Counted from the first letter of the stretch, positions 1-5,379 are shown. The stretch: DNA of 8,968 bases from an uncultured Pseudomonadota bacterium (GCA_902495305.1 CABUWG010000062.1:1-8968); one strand, 5' to 3'. Translations and numbers: made by a program. The notes: generated by a model not told the origin, from the letters alone.

Positions 1-82
1 AGAAGGAGAAGGAGAAGGAGAAGGAGAAGGAGAAGGAGAAGGAGAAGGAGAAGGAGAAGGTGAAGGTGAAGGTGAAGGTGAA
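1..82 (+). repeat. Hexanucleotide tandem repeat, AGAAGG then TGAAGG
   Basis: Ten perfect AGAAGG units fill 1-60 and three TGAAGG units fill 61-78, followed by a partial TGAA. The array may extend left of the window. All units are purine-only except for the single T of the second type. Such arrays are prone to slipped-strand changes in length, and each step here would add or remove one Glu-Gly pair in the frame read from base 2. Confidence 0.9.
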
Positions 83-115
83 AATGTGAAATATAAATGG
101 GGTGCGTGGGTGTGA
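2..115 (+). CDS. C-terminal end of a protein with a Glu-Gly dipeptide tail (partial at left edge)
   Basis: The frame beginning at base 2 is open from the left edge and reads thirteen Glu-Gly pairs, one more Glu, then NVKYKWGAWV and a TGA stop at 113-115. Coding in this frame is supported by the change of repeat unit at base 61, which turns the glycine codon GGA into GGT and leaves the protein unchanged. The frame starting at base 1 hits a stop at 61, and the third frame stops at 87-89. The repeat unit is 6 bp, so gain or loss of units would change tail length without shifting frame. The upstream protein is outside the window, so neither family nor function can be named. It could still be non-coding purine-rich repeat DNA. 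The short aromatic end after a low-complexity linker is the most gene-like part. Confidence 0.45.
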   Translation, partial: EGEGEGEGEGEGEGEGEGEGEGEGEGENVKYKWGAWV

Positions 116-330
116 GGAGCGGAACAAAAATATCGAGCCCGGCAGGAGGGATTAAAGGTGGAGAGGTGGAGAGGTGGAGAGGTGGAGAGGTGGAGAGGTG
201 GAGATGAGAGGGGGCGGAGGCGCAAGAGGAGAGGAGAGAAAAAGAGAAAAGAAGGTTTGGCAACGGAGATAAAAGAAAGGGACGGCAGGGGAAGGAAGGA
301 CAGAAAAAAGGTAAGCAAAATACGCTCCGG
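116..330. other. Purine-rich intergenic stretch between convergent genes
   Basis: About 215 bases without a credible gene lie between the stop of the Glu-Gly frame and the stop of the leftward gene ending at 331. From about 146 the + strand is almost all purine with few C residues. RNA made from the leftward gene would therefore be C/U-rich and G-poor here, which is the composition of Rho-utilisation sites. No hairpin with a U-tract was found, so Rho-dependent termination of the leftward gene is an inference. The section at about 204-257 resembles, on the opposite strand, the polypyrimidine stretch after smpB at 8334-8400. Confidence 0.6.
156..203 (+). repeat. Six tandem copies of the 8-bp unit AGGTGGAG
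   Basis: Six exact copies run from 156 to 203 without a break, inside the purine-rich intergenic stretch. The unit is not a multiple of three, so a change in copy number would shift any reading frame across it. This argues that the stretch is non-coding, although a short frame does run through it from a GTG at 158. It is a microsatellite-type repeat that could vary between strains. Confidence 0.9.
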
Positions 331-924
331 TTATTCCTGTCCTAAAATTTCTTCGGTTTGCGGGCGGCTGTCGTTAAAGCTTTTATCCGCGCTTTTACGT
401 TTTTCAATCAATTCTCTGGCATTTGTTGACATCTCGGCCAAATCATCTTCCAAGACCTGATCATGCGGCATTTTCTTACCCTGTGCGACGTATTCCAGCG
501 CGCTCAGATATTCCTGATATTTTTTCTGGTATTCCGGAATATTGGGGTTGTCGTCCCGCACAACCAGTTCTTCCCGTTTATTATGGCCTTCTGTCAGCGC
601 TTTCTTTGATTTTGGTTTTGTTTCTGCCGGTTTTGCCGCTTCCGACACGGGTTGTTCCGCCGGCGTTTTGATTTTTTGTTCTGCGGTTTTATGCACGATT
701 TGAGGTTTGGCACTATCCTCGTTTGAGATAGACTTGACGGTTTCGGCCTGACCGCTGTAATACTGCGGTGTCGGGAAAACGGTTTTTGGTTTTTCCATGG
801 CATTTTCCGGCATGAAAAATCCGGGGACCGTTCTTTTGCGGACAAAGACTTCCCGCCCCGAGACAACAGACGTTGTCAGCCCCAAGGCAACCGGAAGCAA
901 TACGGCAAGAACAGACTTTTTCAT
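331..924 (-). CDS. Secreted hypothetical protein, Pro/Lys/Glu-rich
   Basis: A 197-residue protein begins MKKSVLAVLL with a hydrophobic segment to about residue 22, a typical Sec signal peptide probably cut near SVVSG/RE. There is no lipobox cysteine and no cysteine anywhere, so a soluble periplasmic or secreted product is likely. Residues about 70-120 are low-complexity and rich in Pro, Lys, Ala and Glu, like a flexible linker. Residues about 131-182 are charged and probably helical. I recognise no domain. I chose the ATG at 922-924 because it starts the signal peptide directly and has GAGAG upstream; a TTG at 945 would add seven residues. The gene is divergent from the HExxH gene at 981, with only 56 bp between the starts. 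Its 3' side is the purine-rich stretch. The product could be an envelope structural or scaffold factor, but the sequence does not decide this. Confidence 0.75.
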   Translation of the reverse strand: MKKSVLAVLLPVALGLTTSVVSGREVFVRKRTVPGFFMPENAMEKPKTVFPTPQYYSGQAETVKSISNEDSAKPQIVHKTAEQKIKTPAEQPVSEAAKPAETKPKSKKALTEGHNKREELVVRDDNPNIPEYQKKYQEYLSALEYVAQGKKMPHDQVLEDDLAEMSTNARELIEKRKSADKSFNDSRPQTEEILGQE

Positions 925-967
925 TTTTTCACTCTCAAATTTCAACCATAATTTAACATATTTTCGA

Positions 968-980
968 TATATTATTATAC
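968..980 (+). promoter_or_regulatory. Putative -10 region abutting the start codon at 981
   Basis: The 20 bases before the ATG at 981 are almost pure A/T and contain no Shine-Dalgarno sequence. TATATT (968-973) and TATTAT (970-975) are -10-like and would place transcription start at or within a base or two of the ATG, giving a leaderless message. No convincing -35 lies at the right distance; TTAACA at 953-958 is the closest. On the other strand 974-979 reads TATAAT and could serve the leftward gene at 924. Confidence 0.3.
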
Positions 981-1655
981 ATGAAAAAACTTTTTTTTAT
1001 ATTAACATTTTTGACTTTGAGCCATCCGGACATTGTACGGGCGGAAGGAGATTTATGCAATCTGGATTTTCCCGAACCGGAAATCGAGTATTATTCGTCT
1101 TACGGCAAGCTGAATTATGATTTTGGCAAGAACCAGCAACAGGTAACGGCTCTGGCCAAGAAGCACAACCTTCTGGAGAGCGGCATGTTTGCCTCGGGAC
1201 TGGCCGTTGCCGACATTCAGTGGGAGGTTTCCATTAATACCCGCGGCGCCCTGCTTTCCACCAAGTCGGCCTGTATTCTGCCGGCAAGAATCAAATTGTT
1301 TATCGGCTACAACAACCCGATCATTTATATTGCAAATCATTTACGTGAAAACACCTGCGTTTATGACGTGGTGATGCGGCATGAACAAACGCACCAGCAG
1401 ATTAATAAAACGGCCTTGGAATATTTCCGTCCGCAGTTTTTTGCCGAGATTCAGAAAATTGCCGGACGCATTAAGCCGCGGTATGTCGAAAATCTGACGC
1501 AGCAGGAAGTTGATGCGGCAACGCAGGCACTGACGCAGGAGTATATTCAAGCCATTACGCCGATGATTGAAATCTTCAAGCGGGAACTGAAAATCGAACA
1601 TTCAAAGCTTGACCATCCGGACAATTACCGGATGGAAAGCCTCTTATGCAAATAA
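981..1655 (+). CDS. Secreted HExxH-motif protein, putative zinc metalloprotease
   Basis: This 224-residue protein has a signal peptide (MKKLFFILTFLTL..., probable cut after IVRA at residue 21) and the zinc-binding motif HEQTH at residues 134-138. In HExxH zincins the two His bind zinc and the Glu activates water. The third ligand is not certain: Glu147, Glu156, His207 and His212 are candidates, and there is no metzincin-type HExxHxxGxxH extension. Four cysteines (26, 98, 126, 223) could form two disulfides, fitting periplasmic export. The motif setting (VMRHEQTHQQIN) recalls the DUF922-type secreted putative proteases, but overall similarity cannot be tested here. The ATG at 981 begins the signal peptide and has no ribosome-binding site, so leaderless translation is possible. 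The gene converges on the HAD gene with 4 bp between stops. Protease function is an inference from the motif; substrate unknown. Confidence 0.75.
   Translation: MKKLFFILTFLTLSHPDIVRAEGDLCNLDFPEPEIEYYSSYGKLNYDFGKNQQQVTALAKKHNLLESGMFASGLAVADIQWEVSINTRGALLSTKSACILPARIKLFIGYNNPIIYIANHLRENTCVYDVVMRHEQTHQQINKTALEYFRPQFFAEIQKIAGRIKPRYVENLTQQEVDAATQALTQEYIQAITPMIEIFKRELKIEHSKLDHPDNYRMESLLCK
1613..1635. other. Perfect 8-bp inverted repeat in the 3' end of the HExxH gene
   Basis: CCATCCGG (1613-1620) and CCGGATGG (1628-1635) form a perfect GC-rich stem with a 7-base loop, about 20 bp before the stop of the HExxH gene and about 25 bp past the stop of the opposing HAD gene. No U-tract follows on either strand, so it is not a standard intrinsic terminator. 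It may slow polymerase or protect 3' ends where two convergent genes almost touch. Chance arising from the codons for HPDNYRM is possible. Confidence 0.45.
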
Positions 1656-1659
1656 GCAG

Positions 1660-2340
1660 TTATTCCGGATCAAGCAGGTTTTGCTGCATAAAGGCATTGA
1701 CGAAGTTATCCACGCCTTTATAGGCCATGTCGATATAGTCTTTGTCACGGGCAGAGTTCTGATTGTAGAAAATCCGAACCGTTGTCATGCCGATTTGTTT
1801 GGGAAACTCGAGGTTGGAATAGCTGTCGTCAACAAAAATGCAGTCTTGCGGCAACACGCCGATTTTGTCACAAAGTTGCTGATAGACCGTAGAATCTTCA
1901 TTTTTCTTCAAGGTATCAAAGTCTTCAACAGAATAGAACTTGTCTTTAAACAAATCATAAAGGTCAATGCGTTTTAAGATTTTTTCTGCCACGTCATGCG
2001 AGCTGGTCGTCAGAATATACTGTTCGACCGGCAGTTTGGTCAGTTTGTCGGCCAGACCGTCAAAAGGCTTGATGTATTCAACGGGTTTGCGTTTGTGATA
2101 AGCGTCAAACAAAGCCTTGGGATCGACATTGTATTCACGATAAAAAATCTCTCCGCCGTCACGATAAATTTTATAAGATTCCTTAACCTTGGCCTTTGCC
2201 GTTTCAAAGTCCAGACAAACGCCCAGATCTTCAATCAGGGCCTGAGCCATTACGCTGTCCAGAATATCTGCAAATTCCGGCGTTATCCGGTATAATGTGT
2301 TGTCCAAATCCCAAATAATGGCTTTTTTTATAAAAATCAC
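1660..2340 (-). CDS. HAD-superfamily hydrolase, pyrimidine 5'-nucleotidase-like
   Basis: A 226-residue cytoplasmic enzyme with all four HAD motifs. Motif I is WDLDNTLY, with nucleophile Asp11, acid/base Asp13 and Thr15. Motif II is ILTTSS around Thr111-112. Motif III is a Lys at 145/146 (TLKKNED). Motif IV is FVDDSYSNLE with Asp171-Asp172 for magnesium. The WDLDNTLY form and the helical cap between residues about 20 and 95 match the group containing SDT1/YjjG-type pyrimidine nucleotidases, which remove phosphate from nucleoside monophosphates; phosphoglycolate-like or other small phosphates cannot be excluded. I chose the GTG at 2338-2340: GGAGAA lies 5 bases upstream and a strong promoter at 2382-2409 precedes it. 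Longer frames from a TTG at 2409 would start inside the -35 box and add a spurious hydrophobic stretch. It converges on the HExxH gene. Confidence 0.85.
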   Translation of the reverse strand: MIFIKKAIIWDLDNTLYRITPEFADILDSVMAQALIEDLGVCLDFETAKAKVKESYKIYRDGGEIFYREYNVDPKALFDAYHKRKPVEYIKPFDGLADKLTKLPVEQYILTTSSHDVAEKILKRIDLYDLFKDKFYSVEDFDTLKKNEDSTVYQQLCDKIGVLPQDCIFVDDSYSNLEFPKQIGMTTVRIFYNQNSARDKDYIDMAYKGVDNFVNAFMQQNLLDPE

Positions 2341-2381
2341 GCGACTTCTCCAAAATTCTACCAAAATAAAAATCAGCAAGA

Positions 2382-2409
2382 ATATTAGCAGATAAAAGCC
2401 TTTCGTCAA
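2382..2409 (-). promoter_or_regulatory. Sigma70-type promoter for the HAD hydrolase gene
   Basis: On the minus strand TTGACG (2404-2409) is followed after 16 bases by TAATAT (2382-2387), preceded by TGC as in an extended -10. Transcription would start near 2375, leaving a leader of about 35 bases that holds the GGAGAA site before the GTG at 2340. Confidence 0.6.
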
Positions 2410-2424
2410 TAGGTTTTATGTCTC

Positions 2425-2452
2425 TTGAAACAATCCGGCGCACGAATATATC
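2425..2452 (+). promoter_or_regulatory. Promoter for the Asn-rich lipoprotein gene
   Basis: TTGAAA (2425-2430), a 16-base spacer and TATATC (2447-2452) form a sigma70-like promoter with a start expected near 2459. Its -35 lies back to back with that of the leftward HAD promoter, 15 bases apart. The pattern is close to that before dksA (TTGAAA, 16 bases, TATATG). The -10 overlaps a palindrome at 2449-2462. Confidence 0.5.
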
Positions 2453-2462
2453 AATATTGATA
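2449..2462. promoter_or_regulatory. Perfect 14-bp palindrome over the -10/+1 region, possible operator
   Basis: TATCAATATTGATA is a perfect palindrome that starts inside the predicted -10 and covers the expected start site of the lipoprotein gene. A dimeric repressor bound here would block polymerase. No regulator gene is adjacent, so this is a structural observation with an inferred role; the AT-rich setting makes chance palindromes more likely. Confidence 0.4.
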
Positions 2463-2489
2463 AGTTTAACAACACAAAGGACAAAGATA

Positions 2490-2858
2490 ATGTTAAAAGA
2501 AATCAGCATACTGGCGGTTGCAGTGATGGCTCTGGCCGGCTGTGATTCCAAAAGCGCCAATGCCCAAAATACCGGCACGGTTGTCGGAAACCCTGATTCT
2601 TCCAATGTTTTGATTATGGAAGAAGGATACGAGGCCGTGGTTGTTCCCGCGCAAAACGGAAATGCCGTCGGTAACCCGAACTATTCCGGGCAGGCGGCAA
2701 CCAATCCGCAGAACAACAATAATAATGACACGCCGGCCGCTGCAAACAATACGGCAAACGCCAATGCCGGCACGGTTACGGTTGATGAGACTGTCACCGG
2801 CGTTACCGATGGGGACGGCAACGGAATTTATGAGGTGGACGAAACCGTCAGCGATTAA
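2490..2858 (+). CDS. Small Asn-rich lipoprotein with an EF-hand-like loop
   Basis: A 122-residue protein starting MLKEISILAV with lipobox LAGC at residues 15-18, so it is predicted to be lipid-anchored through Cys18. The ATG at 2490 has AAAGGA eight bases upstream; an in-frame ATG at 2418 overlaps the promoter and would bury the signal peptide, so I reject it. The middle is low-complexity: VGNP occurs twice (residues 32-35 and 60-63), then an Asn/Ala-rich stretch (about 69-93). The C-terminus holds DGDGNGIYEVDE (107-118), which fits a calcium-binding EF-hand loop (Asp1, Asp3, Asn5, Gly6, Glu12), flanked by two VDETV copies (98-102 and 116-120). A single such loop recalls dockerin or excalibur-type calcium sites, but no paired helix is visible. 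I recognise no family. It ends at the bidirectional terminator shared with the convergent lipoprotein gene. Confidence 0.75.
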   Translation: MLKEISILAVAVMALAGCDSKSANAQNTGTVVGNPDSSNVLIMEEGYEAVVVPAQNGNAVGNPNYSGQAATNPQNNNNNDTPAAANNTANANAGTVTVDETVTGVTDGDGNGIYEVDETVSD

Positions 2859-2873
2859 TTCCGGTTATTAAAC

Positions 2874-2908
2874 AAAAAAAACACCTGTTATCACGCAGGT
2901 GTTTTTTT
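2874..2908. terminator. Bidirectional intrinsic terminator between convergent lipoprotein genes
   Basis: The core stem ACACCTG (2881-2887) pairs with CAGGTGT (2896-2902) around an 8-base loop. It is flanked by A-rich sequence on the left and seven T on the right (2902-2908), so a U-tract follows the stem on either strand. It lies 15 bp after the rightward gene and 5 bp after the leftward gene, and can serve both. Confidence 0.9.
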
Positions 2909-2913
2909 ACGCT

Positions 2914-3450
2914 CTAATTTGCGGCAACCTGTTCTTCTGCCCCTTCAGGGACCGGAAGGTCGGGGATTTCGGCTTTTTCTATGGAATACAGATCTTTAAC
3001 AACCCATTCGCCGTTTTTCAGTTTGACTACAAAAATAATGTCGCCGCGGCACAGGCCAAACCAGGCGCCGTTGCAGTTGCTGACGGTATAAATTTCGGCC
3101 GAATCGGCATCAATCGGTTTAATTTTGGTAATCTTAAAATCAAAATGGGTCGGACGGATAATGTTTTCATCATCCAAAAAGACAAATTTGGGCATTTTGG
3201 CGGCATCGCAATCGGCCATCTGCGGATTGACGGCACATTTGACGGTGTTCTCAACCGCGCAGACAATGCCGCTGTTTTTATCGCATTTTTCCGGCAGGGT
3301 GTCTTTGTCATAAGAAAAAACAATATTTTCATAATCAAACTGAGGAACGGAAACTTTGGCCTCTTCCGTTTCTGCCGCCTGATTTTCCGTTTTTTCGGAG
3401 CAGGCGCCCAACAATGCCAAAACGGCAAATATTGCTGCATATTTTTTCAT
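2914..3450 (-). CDS. Cysteine-containing lipoprotein of unknown function
   Basis: A 178-residue protein with signal peptide MKKYAAIFAVLALLGAC; lipobox LGAC gives lipidated Cys17. After an acidic linker (about 18-36) comes a compact domain with six further cysteines (56, 64, 72, 81, 126, 134), enough for three disulfides in the periplasm. The stretch CDKNSGIVC...KC...DC has 7-8 residue spacings. Towards the end, IIFVVKLKNGEWVVKDLYSIE is a beta-rich segment of the kind seen in small NTF2-like or DUF-type lipoproteins, but I cannot assign a family. AAAGGA sits about 7 bases before the ATG. Upstream (rightward) is an AT-rich terminator at 3514-3549, so the gene is probably transcribed separately from the outer-membrane protein gene; only a weak promoter (-10 TATATT near 3484-3489 on the minus strand) is visible. 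Confidence 0.8.
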   Translation of the reverse strand: MKKYAAIFAVLALLGACSEKTENQAAETEEAKVSVPQFDYENIVFSYDKDTLPEKCDKNSGIVCAVENTVKCAVNPQMADCDAAKMPKFVFLDDENIIRPTHFDFKITKIKPIDADSAEIYTVSNCNGAWFGLCRGDIIFVVKLKNGEWVVKDLYSIEKAEIPDLPVPEGAEEQVAAN

Positions 3451-3513
3451 CTTTTTTCCTTTGCTGAGGTTTAAGCCGTTTCTAATATAAGGCCTTTTGC
3501 GGCAAGTTAAAAC

Positions 3514-3549
3514 AAAAAAGGAAAAATTTGCAAAAATTTTTCCTTTTTT
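3514..3549. terminator. AT-rich hairpin terminator with a GCAA loop
   Basis: A perfect 16-bp stem (3514-3529 with 3534-3549) closes on the tetraloop GCAA (3530-3533), a GNRA loop. The arms end in six A and six T, so the outer part of the stem can also act as a U-tract on either strand. It lies just past the stop of the leftward outer-membrane protein gene at 3568 and is most likely its terminator, separating it from the next leftward gene. Confidence 0.85.
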
Positions 3550-3567
3550 ACCGGATATGCGCCGTGA

Positions 3568-4131
3568 TTAGAAATTATATTTGATACCGGCGGAATATTC
3601 CATCATGTGGTCATAGCCTTCGACCTTGTCAAAGCCGACATAACGGGCCAGAGTACGAATACTCCAGTTGGAGTCGATATTGTACTGGACACCCAGACCG
3701 GCACGGTAGCCGTAACCGCTGTCACGGTATTTGTGTCTGCCCTCACCGGCGGTCAGCTCTTTGTTTCTGAATTTGTATTCGCCGATACCGACGGTTCCGA
3801 TCAAAGACCAGACATCATAGCAACCCAACGGAAGGTAGCCCATCAAATCCAGACCATAAGCCTGAAAACTGTTGGAGAACTTGTCCGTGGCGTTAGATTT
3901 GCCATATTGGTCGGAATACTGATAGAACAATTCCGTGCCGAAATAGCGGTTATAGCTGGTACCCAGATTGACGGAAGCCGAATTATAATAAGGTTTCAGC
4001 CCTTTGGCATTGGCATCGGAATAGTTATAATTGATACCAATATAAGGATTGTAAACCTGTTCAGCCTGAGCCTGAGAGGCAAAAGCAGCCAAAGAAACGG
4101 CCGTCATCAAAGCTGCAACTGTATTTTTCAT
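3568..4131 (-). CDS. Small outer-membrane beta-barrel protein
   Basis: A 187-residue protein with a signal peptide cut after AQA at residue 23, followed by alternating hydrophobic and polar residues rich in Tyr, Gly and Asn, and ending in KYNF. A C-terminal Phe after a beta-strand is the recognition signal for the BAM machinery. Length and pattern fit an eight-stranded barrel of the OmpA-like or 'OMP beta-barrel' (porin-family/surface antigen) type, for example strands at about 28-38, 51-60, 64-72, 89-100, 109-121, 139-151, 156-166 and 177-187. There is one cysteine (104). Such proteins act as adhesins, structural proteins or small pores; this one cannot be assigned a specific role. AGAGGG lies about 9 bases before the ATG. 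It is divergent from the pilin gene and ends at the GCAA-loop hairpin. Confidence 0.85.
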   Translation of the reverse strand: MKNTVAALMTAVSLAAFASQAQAEQVYNPYIGINYNYSDANAKGLKPYYNSASVNLGTSYNRYFGTELFYQYSDQYGKSNATDKFSNSFQAYGLDLMGYLPLGCYDVWSLIGTVGIGEYKFRNKELTAGEGRHKYRDSGYGYRAGLGVQYNIDSNWSIRTLARYVGFDKVEGYDHMMEYSAGIKYNF

Positions 4132-4222
4132 TTCTAAACCCTCTAAAAAAATTAAGACTTCGTTAATATACCAAAAGTTTTATAAAAATAAAGCATTTTT
4201 TCTACATTCGGCCATAAAAATG

Positions 4223-4251
4223 TTGTTTCAGACATAAAATAATGTTAAAAT
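4223..4251 (+). promoter_or_regulatory. Promoter for the pilin-fliX pair
   Basis: TTGTTT (4223-4228), a 17-base spacer and TAAAAT (4246-4251) resemble a sigma70 promoter, with a start expected near 4258 and a leader of under 30 bases carrying GAGGGA (4271-4276). It lies in a 154-bp AT-rich gap between the divergent outer-membrane protein and pilin genes. Confidence 0.5.
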
Positions 4252-4285
4252 TGCTTAATTTGAGTTAAACGAGGGACATTTGGCA

Positions 4286-4870
4286 ATGCAAAAATCCAAT
4301 CAGTACGGTTACACGATGATTGAGGTTGTCGCGACAATTTCTATTTTGATCATGCTTATTACCGGCATGACCAAAACCGTTACCAGTATGTTCGGAAAAT
4401 ACAAATATAATGAAGTCTTAAACCAAATCAGGGATTTGCGCAAAACCGTCAATGACCGCTATGCCGCCATCGGCGACTATTCCGACCTTTCCGCCAAGCT
4501 GCTGATTGATGAAAAAATCGCCCCGCAGACCATGGTGGCTGGCAAAATTCTCATCAACTCTTTTGGCGGACAGGTGTATCTGGCGCCGGCACATACTTAC
4601 GGCAAAAACAAGTCTTTTGAAATGCAGTTTACCAACCTGCCCAAAATGGTCTGTATTGAAGCCGCAACCATAAACTGGCGGGTGGACGACACTTCGACGC
4701 TGGTTCAGATGGTGATTAACAACAAAAACCAACCTTACAAATGGCCGGTCAACTCCATCGGCGGTGCAGTCAAACCCGGAAAAAACTCTTTGCCGATGAC
4801 TATTCCGATGGCGCAGCAGGCCTGCAACAACAAAGACGACAAAAACCTGATTATCTGGGAATTTCAATAA
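4286..4870 (+). CDS. Type IV prepilin, class IVb (PilS-like)
   Basis: A 194-residue prepilin with a short positively charged leader (MQKSNQYG) and the prepilin peptidase site G8/YTMIEV: Gly at -1, Tyr at +1 and Glu13 at +5, followed by a hydrophobic N-terminal helix (about 9-35). The mature part has the marks of the class IVb/PilS family: FGGQVYLAP (93-101), then FTNLPKMVC (115-123), and a second cysteine (180) near the C-terminus that would close the D-region disulfide with Cys123. Pilins of this type polymerise into bundle-forming or conjugation-associated pili, or related filaments, after cleavage by a prepilin peptidase. I chose the ATG at 4286 because GAGGGA lies 9 bases upstream; a TTG at 4280 would be too close. 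No assembly ATPase, platform protein, secretin or peptidase is in the window, so the partners lie elsewhere. The stop is 16 bp before fliX, which suggests co-transcription. Confidence 0.85.
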   Translation: MQKSNQYGYTMIEVVATISILIMLITGMTKTVTSMFGKYKYNEVLNQIRDLRKTVNDRYAAIGDYSDLSAKLLIDEKIAPQTMVAGKILINSFGGQVYLAPAHTYGKNKSFEMQFTNLPKMVCIEAATINWRVDDTSTLVQMVINNKNQPYKWPVNSIGGAVKPGKNSLPMTIPMAQQACNNKDDKNLIIWEFQ

Positions 4871-4886
4871 CTGAAGGAGCTGTTTT

Positions 4887-5306
4887 TTGATAAACGTCAA
4901 CAACATAAACAAGACCAAAGAAGTCAGTACCGCCAAGGCCAGAAAGACCGGCGGCGGAGACAGCTTTTCTTCTTATCTTCAGAACAATTTGAAAGTATCT
5001 TCGCCGCAGATTAACGCAGCCGGCACAATTTCCGTTGCCGACGCGATTTTTGCCGCACAGACGGTGGACGGCGAAGAAGAGAAGCAAATTCGTAAAAAGC
5101 TTTGCAAGAGAGCCTCCGGCCTTTTGGAAAAGCTTGAAGAAATCCGCGACGGCCTGCTGGCAGGGCAGATTTCCAAAGACAAGCTGATTGAGATTTCACG
5201 CATGGTCAAAGAAAACCGTCCGCCGGCGCAGGATCCGGTTTTGCAGGAGATTCTCGACGAGATCGAGCTGCGAGTCGAGGTCGAGCTGGCCAAATTGACG
5301 AGATAG
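4887..5306 (+). CDS. fliX: Flagellar assembly regulator FliX
   Basis: A 139-residue protein, about the length of Caulobacter FliX. The N-terminal part (about 1-45) is polar and Lys/Asn/Ser-rich. The conserved C-terminal half has LLEKLEEIRDGLLAGQIS, then DPVLQEILDEIELRVEVELAKL, the family signature. In Caulobacter FliX works with the sigma54 activator FlbD to link class III/IV flagellar gene transcription to completion of early flagellar structures. The start is a TTG at 4887, preceded by a strong AAGGAG seven bases upstream. In many Alphaproteobacteria fliX adjoins P-ring or other flagellar genes. Here it follows a type IVb pilin gene after 16 bp and precedes the dksA operon, with no structural flagellar gene in view. 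Whether the cell is flagellated cannot be seen. Transcription probably comes from the pilin promoter. Confidence 0.85.
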   Translation: MINVNNINKTKEVSTAKARKTGGGDSFSSYLQNNLKVSSPQINAAGTISVADAIFAAQTVDGEEEKQIRKKLCKRASGLLEKLEEIRDGLLAGQISKDKLIEISRMVKENRPPAQDPVLQEILDEIELRVEVELAKLTR

Positions 5307-5351
5307 GCGAAATATGTTGTGATAAAGCGTTTTTTTGCTTGCAGTTCATAA

Positions 5352-5379
5352 TTGAAATTTGTAACTTGCTAGCTATATG
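5352..5379 (+). promoter_or_regulatory. Promoter of the dksA-maf-rng-yacG-smpB operon
   Basis: TTGAAA (5352-5357), a 16-base spacer and TATATG (5374-5379) form a sigma70-like promoter with a start near 5386. The roughly 100-bp gap after fliX holds no strong terminator, only a short AAGC/GCTT stem around a T-run at about 5323-5341, so some read-through from fliX is possible. Confidence 0.5.

Noticed and set aside
156..203. CRISPR-like direct repeats
   Set aside because: The copies are 8 bp and contiguous with no spacers, so this is a simple tandem repeat.
158..460. Rightward frame of 100 residues rich in Arg, Glu and Gly
   Set aside because: It starts in the 8-bp repeat, its composition follows the purine-rich DNA, and it runs antisense into the signal-peptide gene at 331-924.
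1660..2409. Longer form of the HAD protein from a TTG at 2409, with an N-terminal hydrophobic segment
   Set aside because: The TTG is part of the predicted -35 box, whereas the GTG at 2340 has GGAGAA at the right distance and places the HAD motif near the N-terminus as usual.
2899..3474. Rightward Phe-rich frame of 191 residues
   Set aside because: It is the antisense shadow of the lipoprotein gene at 2914-3450, which has a lipobox, a ribosome-binding site and a terminator.
5320..5345. Terminator between fliX and dksA
   Set aside because: Only a 4-bp AAGC/GCTT stem surrounds the T-run, and no U-tract follows the stem, so it is too weak to call.
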